64,000 nt of DNA. It comes from Lepus europaeus. Lineage: Eukaryota > Chordata > Mammalia > Lagomorpha > Leporidae. The stretch is taken from assembly GCF_033115175.1 (NCBI RefSeq), contig NC_084827.1, positions 177,383,401-177,447,400 on the forward strand, read 5' to 3'. The notes under the pieces are model-generated. The model did not search any database. It was not told the DNA's origin and was given only the letters and a program-made list of their open reading frames with translations. Position 1 is the stretch's first letter. Every line of letters begins with the position of its first letter. This document shows positions 1 through 9,250 of the stretch, one piece after another. The position numbers and the translations under genes are program-made.

Positions 1-72
1 AAAAAAAGAAAATGCCTGCTCCCAAAGCCCATTATTATCATTACTGTCAATGTCAAAGTCCAAGATGTTTTC

Positions 73-390
73 TTATTTTTTTTTTTTTTTTGACAGGCAG
101 AGTTAAACAGAGAGAAAGGTCTTCCTTCCGTTGGTTCACCCCTCAAATGGCTGCCACGGCCGGCGCGCTGCGCTGATTCGAAGCCAGGAGCCAGGTGCTT
201 CCTCCTGGTCTCCCATGGGGTGCAGGGCCCAAGCACTTGGGCCATCCTCCACTGCCTTTCCGGGCCACAGCAGAGAGCTGGCCTGGAAGAGGGGCAACCA
301 GGACAGAATCTGGCGCCCCAACTGGGACTAGAACCTGGTGTGCCGGCGCCGCAGGCGGAGGATTAGCCTAGTGAGCCGCGGTGCCGGCCC
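73..390 (-). mobile_element. C-repeat SINE, TCCTCCGCC subtype
   Basis: This is a full-length lagomorph C-repeat in reverse orientation: poly(T) at the left and the tRNA-like head at the right, ending in GCCGGCCC. Perfect 15-bp target-site duplications flank it (58-72 and 391-405), so both ends are exact. It belongs to the subtype whose head reads GGCTAATCCTCCGCC and whose tail is pure poly(A), which looks younger than the AAATAAAT-tailed copies. Confidence 0.93.
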
Positions 391-405
391 GTCCAAGATG
401 TTTTC

Positions 406-1825
406 CACTGAACCCTGACGATCTGATTCCTTGCGAGGTTCTGAGCCTCCGTGTGGTCACCTCTGACCCAGCGCTGTGCTGGGTGAGGGCGGGGGCAGCC
501 AGGGAGCTGCTCCAGACCTGAGACAGCCGCCTCACCCCACAGCCCACACCACAGCAGCCTTGTGGGGCAGGTGGTGGGGGAGGGGTCTGTCCCTTCCACT
601 TACGGAAGGGATGCTTGTTTAGAACTGCTGAAAACGAGACAGCCCTGCGCAGGGTATGGGAAACCAGCTACAAAGGCTGTGACCCTAAGTCAGTGGCGTT
701 TGTTCCGAGACAGTGTAAACAATTTCAGAGCTAAAGGATTCGATCCTCTCTGCTGTCAGCCTGGTCCCCAGGTCTGAGGGCCTTCGAACGCTCCAGTGGC
801 CTTTAATTACCCCGCGCAGCCGGGTTGGCCTTGCCAGGACCCCGGCCAGCACCCGAGTGGAGGGGCGAGAGGCGGGTAGCTGGTGCTGCCCCGCGGGGCA
901 CTCCGTCTTCCGTCTGTTATCTCCGGAAGAAACCTGTGCGGCGATGGTGTCTGAACGATGCTCTGCTCCTCCTGCATCTGCCGGAGCACGCACCTGTCCT
1001 GTGACACGGGACCGGGCTTGGCAAGAGCCTGGCCTCACAGTCCCTGCCACACCACCAGACCAGCCTGCTCAGGGGTGCCTGCGAGAGGCTACCACCTCTG
1101 CCTGGGGAATCGCATTCACTCATCAACCACTACACGTATGAAGCCCCTCTGACGTGTCTCAGGCTAAGTGCTCAGGAGGGGACAGAATGTGCCAAGTCCT
1201 GCCTTAAAGGAGCCTAGAGATAATGCTGCCTGGGCCGCCATGGCCGACAGGGAGAGCTCAGGATTGTGCCAACCTCCTGGGAGAAGAGTCAGGACAGGGA
1301 CTCTTATTTTTGAATAAACATAGTAAGAATAGAACCTGCTGTTAGGAAAGTGTTGTGAGCTCCCGGGTACTCCTCACCTTCCCCCCCCCACCCCCCCGTT
1401 CCCTTCTGCACTCTCTTGTCTGTGAGCTCCAGCCTCAAGCTACACCAGCTATGTTTGGGGTTGGTTGCCAGTGATGGGGGCAGGGAGGTAGCGAGAGCAA
1501 GAGGATTGAGGTTTGACGGCATGGCCCTGCTGCCCCGCCTGCTGCAGTCCTGCAAAGCCCACGGGTGCAGGTGCCCCCAGCCCCATCCGTGTCAGTCCTA
1601 GCCAACCAGCGGTGACAGCTCCAACCAGCTGGCTGACCCACGTGACAGCCCTGTCTGCACATCCAAGCCCCTTCCCGTGTGCTGCCCAAACAACCCTCCC
1701 TTCTGTGTGGTGGAAACGGTAGGTTCAGAGATGTAGCGAACACAGAACCAGCATCAGCTAGGAATATCCAGTATGGCTGCAGGATGCATCCCCACGAGGA
1801 TCTTTAGGTCATTATAATAAAATTA
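406..1825. other. NGEF intron, no recognisable feature
   Basis: I see no exon, RNA gene or clear repeat here apart from a short poly(C) run near 1381-1398. Short open frames are present on both strands but none resembles a known protein. Confidence 0.5.
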
Positions 1826-2120
1826 TCATAGCCAACGCCCCCTCCCATGGTGCACCTGAAAGATATGATCCTTTGAAGATTTCCAAGAAAAGGCGCAGAA
1901 ATGGGTGGTATCCAAGCCCCGCCTCATTAAGCCCCCCCAGCCGTCCCCTGCCCGGTGTCTCCAGAAAGTGCAAAAGGACGGCTCCGGTCTTGTTGATTGC
2001 AGTTCACGCGCCACACTCGTTCCTGGACGTGCACTTTCGCCCTCAATAAACCTTGCTTTGCTGCTCACCTTGAAGTCTCTTCATTGAGACTTTGTTGAAC
2101 TCTTTCTCATGTGGGGACAA
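1826..2120 (+). mobile_element. possible retroviral LTR fragment
   Basis: The stretch has the layout of the 3' half of an endogenous retrovirus LTR: a C-rich segment, an AATAAA signal at 2045-2050 followed at once by CTTGCTTTGCTGCTC, and then a T-rich segment. No internal retroviral genes or second LTR are visible. The family is not identified; it could be a solo LTR or a chance resemblance. Confidence 0.35.
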
Positions 2121-2344
2121 GCGCCTGGAGCAAGCCCAGCCAGGCGTCACCCCACAGTGCCGACTCCTCTCCCAAGCACATCTCCCATTGGCAGTGGGGA
2201 TGGTTGCACGCATTCTTGACCTTTCAGCTGATTGGCCCAGAGAGAAACAGCAGACTAAGGGTGGCCAGCCATATCTTTTCCCTTAGAAATTCTAGACTCA
2301 GCCACAGATGTTTGGCAGAAGAGTTTGGACTCTACTTGCCATGA

Positions 2345-2555
2345 CCACATCCCGTAGTGAGTCCGGGCTCAGTCTCTAATCCAGCTTCCTGCTGGTGCAC
2401 ACCCCGGGAGGCAGCAGGCAGTGGCTCAAACGCTGGGGCCCTGCCCCCACAGGGGAGAGCTGCATCGAGTTCTCAGCTCCCGGCTTTGACCTTGCCCAGT
2501 CCTGGCTGTCGTGGGCATTTGGGAAGTCAATCAGCGGATGGAAGATCTCTCTGTC

Positions 2556-2604
<49 letters not shown>

Positions 2605-2790
2605 CCTCTCCTCTCCTCTCCTCTCCTCTTCTCTCTCCCTCCTCTCCTCTTCTCTCTCTCTCCTCTCCTCTCCTCTCCTCTCCTCTCCTCTCCTCTCCTC
2701 TCCTCTCCTCTCCTCTCCTCTCCCTCTCTCTCTCTCTCTTTTTAACTCTCCCTCTGCCTTTCAAATAAAAATAAATAAATAAAAGATAAA
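2345..2790 (+). mobile_element. old C-repeat SINE with expanded CT tract
   Basis: This is a diverged C-repeat. The body, with the phrase GGGAAGTCAATCAGCGGATGG, is recognisable, and it ends in an AAATAAATAAATAA tail near 2762-2782. Its internal CT tract has grown into the long array at 2566-2745. Confidence 0.7.
2566..2745. repeat. CT dinucleotide / CTCTC pentamer microsatellite
   Basis: About 180 bases of pure pyrimidine on the plus strand. It begins as (CT)n and changes to repeated CTCTC pentamers, with two short interruptions. It arose from the CT-rich segment of the surrounding SINE. The long open frames across it simply reflect the lack of stop codons. Confidence 0.95.
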
Positions 2791-3345
2791 TACATTCTAG
2801 ACGCAAAAGCCAGTCTCTGTCTGCTGTGGGAGCCAGGTGGGAGGTCCCACTGGCTGGGGCTGTCCTCTGGGCCGTGCACAAGCTGACAGGCCGGGGGAAG
2901 AAGCTGTCTGGGGAGAGCAGCAGCAGAACAGAGCAACCCACAGAGAGAAGCCCGGAGGAGAGGGCCCCGGGGCCCCTGGGGAAGAATGGCCCTGGCTGGC
3001 TCTGGGCGACGTCTCCCCCCTGGGTTTCCTCTCTTCCATGCGGACTCTGTGGGCTTCCAGCACCCTTGCCACAGCCTGCTTTCAGCTGAACCAATCTGAG
3101 CAGCCGTTGGCTCTTTGCGGTCAAAGCAGCCTTGACCAGGGAACAAGGCGGAGCTGTCTGTCCTCCTCGTGTTCAGCAGTAAGCGGCACCCTTGCCAGCG
3201 CAATAAAATAGAGCAAGAAAAACACGTAGAGGACACGCGGGTTGGAAAGATGGGAATAACACTGTCTTTGTGCACAGACGGCAGGGGTGTGTGCATGGAA
3301 AACCCAAAGGGACATACAAACAGAGCGTTACAACTCCTAAGTAGG

Positions 3346-3705
3346 GACCGGCGCTGTGGCGCAGCTGGTAAAGCCCCGCCTGCAGCGCCGGCATCCCATA
3401 TGGGCACCAGTTCCAGACCCGGCTGCTCCACTTCCTGTCCAGCTCTCTGCTGTGGCCTGGGAAAGCAGTAGAAGATGGCTCAAGTCCTTGGGCCCCTGCA
3501 CCCACATGGGAGACCTGGAGGAAGATCCTGGCTCCTGGCTTTGGATGGGCACAGCTCTGGCCATTTTTTCCATTGAGGAGTGAGCAAGCAGATTGAAGAC
3601 CTCTCTCTCTCTCCCTCTCTCCCTCTCTCCCTCTCTCCCTCTCTCTCTCTGCCTCTGCCTCTCTGTACTCTACCTTTCAAATAAGTAAATAAATAAAACT
3701 TTAAA
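3346..3705 (+). mobile_element. C-repeat SINE, AAATAAAT-tail subtype
   Basis: A near full-length sense copy. The head is GACCGGCGCTGTGGCGCAGC, the B-box-like region is near 3410-3425, the CT-rich segment is near 3600-3665, and the tail is AAATAAGTAAATAAATAAA. Confidence 0.9.
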
Positions 3706-4020
3706 AGAAGATTTATTGCACTGTATCTAAAAAGTAGGCTTACAGAGAGAGGTAGAAAAAAAGGTTTTCTATCCGCTGGTTCACTTGCTAAAGGCAGCAA
3801 TGGTCGGGGCTTGTCCAGACAGAAGCCAGGGGCCCAGGACTCCCTCTGGGTCTCCCACATGGGTGCAGGGGCCCAAGCACTTGGGCCGTCCCCTGCTGCT
3901 TTCCCAGGCGCATTAGCAGGGAGGTGAGTCAGAAGCAGAGCGGCAGGGACTTGAACCTGTGCTCTCCTGGGATGCTGGCTTTGCAGGTGGTGGCTTAACC
4001 TGCTGCACCACAGTATGCTG
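3706..4020 (-). mobile_element. C-repeat SINE, reverse orientation
   Basis: It starts in an AGATTTATTG tail complement and ends in the head complement CTGCACCACAGTATG. It abuts the preceding sense SINE tail to tail, so the pair forms a long imperfect inverted repeat. Confidence 0.8.
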
Positions 4021-4079
4021 ATCTGAAATAGGTAAGCGCTGTGGAATGGCTGCCTCAAGCTAGCTCGCGTATGCACCGA

Positions 4080-4355
4080 TTCCCAGATTTATGGATAGGG
4101 CAATGCAATCTCAACCAAGATCCCAGAAGATTGGGGGGGGTGTAAAAATTGACAAACTAATTCTAAAATTTATATGGAAATGCCAAAGACTTAAAATAGC
4201 CAAGACTGTCTCAAAAAGGAACACGGTAGGAGGGCTTCCCCTACCAGATTTTAAGATTTAGCACAAAGCTACAGTATTTGAGGCGCTGTGTGTTAGCACA
4301 AGGGTAGGTAGATCAATGAAACAGAAAAAAAGACGAGAAATAGGCCCACACGTCT
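4080..4355 (+). mobile_element. LINE-1 ORF2 fragment
   Basis: The sequence follows the central part of mammalian LINE-1 ORF2 downstream of the reverse transcriptase (the conserved block with TTCTAAAATTTATATGGAAATG and AAGCTACAGTA). It is broken by stops and frameshifts, so it is a dead fragment. Confidence 0.75.
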
Positions 4356-4384
4356 GCAGCCCATGGGTTTCTGTTCCCTGGGGG

Positions 4385-4625
4385 TGGGGGAACAGAGTTA
4401 GAGAGTGTGCGAGCTCTGAACCCCTCGTTCATTCCCCAAATACCTGCCACAGCCAAGGCTGAAGTTGGAAACGCAACCCAGTGGCAAAAATGCAATTACT
4501 GGAGCCATTAGTGCTGCCTCCCAGGGTCTGCATCAGGGGGGCTGGAGTCAGGCAGGGGGGCTGGAGTCAGGAGCTGGGTATCAAACCCAGGCACCCCCAT
4601 GTGAGATGCGGACACCCAAGAGGGG
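4385..4625 (-). mobile_element. old C-repeat SINE fragment
   Basis: A diverged reverse copy with CCCCAAATACCTGCCACAGCC and the head-side phrase TGCTGCCTCCCAGGGTCTG. A 20-bp segment beginning GGGGGGCTGG is duplicated in tandem near 4537-4576. Confidence 0.6.
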
Positions 4626-4629
4626 CGTT

Positions 4630-4925
4630 TTAGTTTGTATTTCCCTGGTCTGACAAGGTCGAGCCATTTTTCTGTGTATGCTGGTTTTTCATGGATGTCG
4701 TGCAGTGTCTGTCCAAGCCATTTGTCCTTTTCTTTTTAATGTGTAGGAGTTCTTTAAATATTTTTAATAGTTCTTGATCAGATGCATGCACCGCAAATGT
4801 CTTTTTTAACCAGTCCATGATTTATCTCTTAACTTTTCTGCCTTTTAATGAGTAGAAATTTAAAATTCTGATGAAGACTAGTTTATCATTCTTCTGCTTT
4901 GATTGTGTTTTCCATTATTATCTTT
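4630..4925 (-). mobile_element. LINE-1 ORF2 fragment, antisense
   Basis: The plus strand reads as the complement of LINE-1 ORF2 near the end of its central region, with recognisable blocks such as AGGAGTTCTTTAAATATTTTTAATAG and TTGATCAGATGCATG. It is decayed and non-coding. Confidence 0.7.
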
Positions 4926-4930
4926 CTATT

Positions 4931-5270
4931 TTAAAAGATTTTATTTATTTATTTGAAAGTCAGAGTTACAGAGAGAGAAGGAGAGACAGAGACACAGAGA
5001 GAGAGAGAGGTCTTCCATCTGCTGGTTCACTCCCCAGATGATCACAACAGCCAGGGCTGGGCCAGGCTGAAGCCAGGAGCCAGGAGCTTCTTCCAGGTCT
5101 CCCACGTGCGTGGCAGGGGCCCAAGGACTTGGGCCATCTTTCACTGCTTTCCCAGGTGAATTAGGCAGGAGCTGCACCGGAAGTGGAGCAGCTGGGAATC
5201 GAACCGGCGCCCAAATAGGATGCTGGCACTGCAATCAGTGGCTTACCCGCTGCGCCACAGCGCCGGCCCT
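4931..5270 (-). mobile_element. C-repeat SINE
   Basis: A well-preserved reverse copy, from AAAGATTTTATTTATTTATTTG at the left to GCGCCACAGCGCCGGCCC at the right. Confidence 0.92.
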
Positions 5271-5389
5271 TCCCATGCTAGCTAAGAAATATTTGACTAC
5301 TTCAGAGTCACGAGGATGGTCTCTTCTGCCTTCTGATGGAAGTTTGCACTTCTGTGTTTCGCATTCACACCTCTGTGGTCCAGTATGGA

Positions 5390-5625
5390 TATCCGGCTGC
5401 TAGAACCGTTCAATGAGGCCATCTGGGAGTGGGCTCAAGAAGCCCAGTCCCTGCCACTTACACCAAAGACCTGGATGGCGTTCCTGGCCCCCGGCTCCGG
5501 CTCCACCCAGCCCTGGCTGTTGAGATATTTGGGGAATGAATCAGCAAATGGGCTCTCTCTCTCTCTCTCTCTCTCTCTTGATTCTCTTTCGACTAAATAC
5601 AAGTGAGTAAATTAAAGAAAAAACC
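5390..5625 (+). mobile_element. diverged C-repeat SINE
   Basis: The body is only partly recognisable (GGCCCCCGGCTCCGGCTC, then GATATTTGGGGAATGAATCAG), followed by a (CT)n tract near 5553-5579 and an A/T-rich tail. Confidence 0.55.
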
Positions 5626-6164
5626 CACACCCAGAGAAACCATAATAGAATGGATGCAATTACAAAGCCCAATGCTTGCAAGTCTTGGCAAGGATCCAGA
5701 CTGGAGCGACCGGAAGTTGACAGGTGGCTGGCGGGAGTGTGAAGCAGTACAACCATTTTGGGTAATTACTTGGCTGTTTCTGACAAAACTACACGCACAC
5801 CCCTGTTACCTTGGCGTCAGCACTCCCGAGCCCGACTGCGTGGATGTCCTAGGGGGTCTCTGGGTGGAACTCAAGGTCCAGGGCTCCTTTGCAGAGGCTC
5901 CGTGTTCCTGTGAATCTGACGTGTGAGAAACGGAGCGAGTTAGGAAACACGCATTTCTCCTCGGCAGGCAGTGCTCTCTGGACAAGGACACGAATGACTG
6001 CCCTCGGGAGGAGAAGGGGAGAAAGGAGGCAGGGCCTTCTTCCTCTCACCCCGAATGGGCTCTGCTACACCTTGTGCCGTATTCAGTCACCTGGGACAGC
6101 AACCCCGGAAGACTACAGTTGTAACACAAGAAACTTCAGGTATGCGCGGGAGGGGGAGCAGGTG
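5626..6164. other. NGEF intron, no recognisable feature
   Basis: Unique-looking sequence. I see no exon or repeat that I can name. Confidence 0.45.
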
Positions 6165-6640
6165 CACCTGTATGTGCACACACGAACCCACACATACATG
6201 CACACATGTACCTGTGCACATGTGTGTCTGCACACACGTGCATCCGCACACACATGTACACATACACACATGTACATGCACATATGTGTGTCTGCACACA
6301 TGTGCACCTGCACACACGTACACACGTATGCATACCTGCACACACATACCTGCACACATGTACATATGTGTGTCTGCACACATGTGCGCCCGCACACAGT
6401 ACATGCACACACGTATACCTGCACACACATACACGCACACATGTACATATGTGGGTCTGCACACATGTGCGCCTGCACACAGTACACACATGCATACCTG
6501 CACATGCACATACATGCACACATGTACATATGACAGGTGTGTCTGCACACACACGTGCCTGCACACACATACACGCACACATGTACATGTGCATATGTGT
6601 GTCTGCACATATGTGCACCTGTACACACACAAGCACATCT
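6165..6640. repeat. AC/GT-rich tandem array
   Basis: About 475 bases of alternating purine-pyrimidine sequence built from ACACAC, ACATGT and TGTGTCTGCACAC blocks. The phrase TGTGTCTGCACAC or a near variant recurs about every 60-90 bases, giving a loose higher-order unit. Several open frames of 160-214 codons cross it in both directions because the motif lacks stops; they encode only Cys/His/Thr-rich low-complexity peptides and are not genes. Confidence 0.95.
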
Positions 6641-6949
6641 GAGATCATAACCGTAGTCACCAACCTCGTCAATGTCTTAGCAACACAGCTGTAACCACTG
6701 GTGTCGTTTCTGTTTAGCACTGGTAACTTGTCAACCTTTACACATGTAACCCTGTAGCATCACATCAAAGGGTGAGTCTGACACCTTCCCTTGAATGAGG
6801 GCTGTCCTCTGGGGACACCGTGTCACTGCTCTGGTTTGGATTTGGGCAGATGGGACGAGGAGGCTCCTGTGCCTTCCAGACCCCAGCAGCACACGCGCCT
6901 GTTGCCCGGGAGGGGACCAGAGGAGCCGTGTGGTCAGGTGGCTCCTGCT

Positions 6950-7190
6950 CATCAGCGAGCGAGAGCCAAGCGTCTTCTCCCTGGACTGGATCTGGAGGGG
7001 CCCAGCTCCTGGCCGTCCTCCGCTGTGTTCTCAGCCATTAGCAGGGAGCTGGATCAGAAGTGGAGCAGCTGGGGCTCGAACCAGCGTCTGCATGGGAGGC
7101 TAGAACTGCAGACAGCATTTTCTGAAAAAAAAAACAGTATGGCAGGAAGACCCACCGGGTGGGTACCTACCCATGCTTAACCAAGTCGGC
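6950..7190 (-). mobile_element. C-repeat SINE fragment
   Basis: The middle of a reverse C-repeat is visible (TAGCAGGGAGCTGGATCAGAAG, then GGAGCAGCTGGGGCTCGAACC). The tail side is too diverged to place. Confidence 0.5.
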
Positions 7191-8498
7191 CCCTGCTCTC
7201 GCTCTCTCTCTGGCCACATCCTCTATCTTCGTCAAGTCCCCCACCCCCCACCATGGAGGGGTCCAGTTCTTGTTCTGTTCTGGCTTTGAAGTCTGAGACA
7301 CAGGGAAAAGCCCTTGGTCCGACCTCCAGGGTTCCTCGAAGGTCAGAGACTTGAACTTGCCCCGTGTGTGAGGATGCGTTTTTACTTAAATTCATGGCCA
7401 TCTTCCAGCACAAACAGAAGCTGAAATACTTCTAGGGGTGCCATCTCTGGATTTTTCTCTCTTAATTCTGTGGGACACAGGGTCTCAATTCCTGTCCGTG
7501 GAGGGCACGGTCCAGCAGCGTGGTCAACTTCCCCACACCATGTCATTGGGTTGCTCTGGCCGGCAGAGTGCGAGACGAGTGACTGGCCAAGGCCGGGGTC
7601 AAGGCCTCCCTGGCTTTCTTGGAACCACAGCTGGTCTGCTGGAAAACGCGCCAGCACCCTGGGGCTGACCCACTCGTGGAGAGAGGGGGGCGTCCTCGTC
7701 CTAACCCCAGGTGAGCCACAGCTGACCACAGGGGTCAGACCACGGACCCTCAGAATCGTGAGAGGTAGTGAGGATTGCCTAGGTCTCTGTGGTTTGCAGT
7801 GCAAGGTGTAAGGGATATTTTTGAGGGCATTTATGAAGTTCCAGGGTAGAAGGCATCAGCTGCCACTGCTGCTGTCTCAGGGGAGCAAACTGCTCCCGCG
7901 GCATCTGTCGTGCCCCAGGGGCCTTGAAGGCAGCATGCGCAGGCGCTAGGAGAGGCCCCCAGCGCTGACACTGCCATCTGTCCAGGTTTCTGGGTTTCAT
8001 TCTGCTCAGCCCGTGCACTCCTGTTTTGAAGGAGATGAAAGTCCCAGGAGCTAGGCTGAGACACTGAGGGACTCTTGTGACACAGGGGCCCCAGGTTTCA
8101 ATCTCATTTATTTTCAGGGCAGCAGGAAACCCTGGGGATGAACCGGGACGGTAAGGATAGGGACGGAACTCAGCACTGCGGAATTCCCAGGCCCAGATAG
8201 TTCCAAGGCCCCACGTAGAACGCACCTGCGGCCGGCGGGGAATGGGGGAGGGGGGCTTGGCTGAGTCCTGGAACAGGAAGCCGTTTGCATAGAAGTCAGT
8301 CTCATTGCATCGTTTGGGTCAGCTCTCTCTCCTGAAGTACACACCTCATGGTGTTGGGGGAACTGGAACGTGTCAGATCTCGGCTCACGTGTGGCACCCA
8401 CTGGACCTGTCCTGCCGTCCCCCATGGCTTTCAGAGCCTTCCATTTTACCAGCAGCCCTCAGCACTGAGGAGTGAACGACCCTGTCCCTGGTACTGAC
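7191..8498. other. NGEF intron, no recognisable feature
   Basis: Mostly unique-looking sequence downstream of the NGEF exon donor. I searched both strands for the next part of the NGEF protein and did not find it, so the next exon must lie beyond the left edge of the window. Confidence 0.5.
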
Positions 8499-8760
8499 CT
8501 GCCAGGCGGCTGGCGTTCCGCTCCCGGAAGTCTCTGGCTTTGCTTCTGTGTCTCATGGCGCGGTTGAAGATGGAGTTTCTCTGAATTGGAATGTAGCAGC
8601 GGGGTTCCTCATCTTGGACCTCGTGGTCAGAGTGAGCAGGGTCCTCTTCTTCTGAGAGCAACTCGGGCCTCATCTCGGCCAGTTCACCGTCAGTTTTCCA
8701 CGAACCAGTCACTGGTTCCCTCTGAGGCTTTTCCAGATCTTCAGATTCTTTGATCTCCAT
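8499..8760 (-). CDS. NGEF: NGEF (ephexin-1) first coding exon, partial
   Basis: This exon encodes the N-terminal 87 codons plus one base of NGEF, a neuronal Rho guanine nucleotide exchange factor that links Eph receptors to RhoA, Rac1 and Cdc42. The match to the human protein as I remember it runs the whole length: it opens ESEDLEK, has PELL followed by an acidic stretch, then IPI.RNSIFNR and ERNAS.LA. The start is fixed by an in-frame TGA eight codons upstream (8782-8784). The exon ends at 8499 with a consensus donor (GTCAGT, minus strand), leaving a phase-1 junction within the codon after Leu-Ala. The segment is charged and probably disordered, and contains none of the DH, PH or SH3 domains, which lie in exons outside the window. 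The frame continues past the donor for some codons, but that extension is intronic. Confidence 0.93.
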
Positions 8761-8835
8761 GGAAATCGACCCATTGGTTTCTCAATAGAGTGATCGGTGG
8801 TCAGCAACCTCCCCAGACATCGCTGGGTCTGAGAG
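8761..8835 (-). other. NGEF: NGEF 5' UTR part of exon with splice acceptor
   Basis: On the minus strand a strong pyrimidine tract (CTCTCTTTCTGTTCTCAG) ends at an AG at 8837-8836, so the exon probably starts at 8835 and carries 75 bases of 5' UTR before the ATG. This implies at least one upstream non-coding exon at higher coordinates, which I could not locate. Confidence 0.75.
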
Positions 8836-8901
8836 CTGAGAACAGAAAGAGAGAGAAAAGGGATCCACTTTTAGAATCAACAGACTAAAGATTCCATTCC
8901 A

Positions 8902-9240
8902 GGGGCCGGCGCTGTGGCATAGCAGGTAAAGCCACTGCCTGCAGTGCCGGCATCCCATATGGATGCCAGTTCAAGTCCCGGCTGCTCCTCTTCTGATCCA
9001 GCTTTCTGCTGTGGCCTGGGAAAGCAGTAGAAGATGACCCAAGTCCTTGGGCCCCTGCACCCACATGGGAGACCTGGAAGAAGCTCCTGGCTCCTGACTT
9101 CAGATTGGTCCAGCTCTGCAGTTGTGGCCATTTGGGGAGTGAACCAGGGGATGGAAGACCTCTCTCTCTCTCTCTCTCTCTCCTCTATCTCTCTGCCTCT
9201 CTGTAACTCTGACTTTCAGACAAATAAATCTTTAAAAAAA
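8902..9240 (+). mobile_element. C-repeat SINE next to NGEF exon
   Basis: A full-length sense C-repeat from GGGCCGGCGCTGTGGC to CAAATAAATCTTTAAAAAAA. It is flanked by a target-site duplication AAAGATTCCATTC (8887-8899 and 9238-9250). It lies antisense to NGEF, 66 bases beyond the acceptor side of the NGEF exon. Confidence 0.93.
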
Positions 9241-9250
9241 GATTCCATTC

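Noticed and set aside
5806..5991. Minus-strand DSQE phrase as the next NGEF exon
   Set aside because: Only three or four residues resemble NGEF. The flanking codons do not match and no suitable acceptor precedes them.
6055..6642. Cys/His-rich frames of 160-214 codons
   Set aside because: They are translations of an AC/GT array in four or more frames and do not represent a metal-binding protein.
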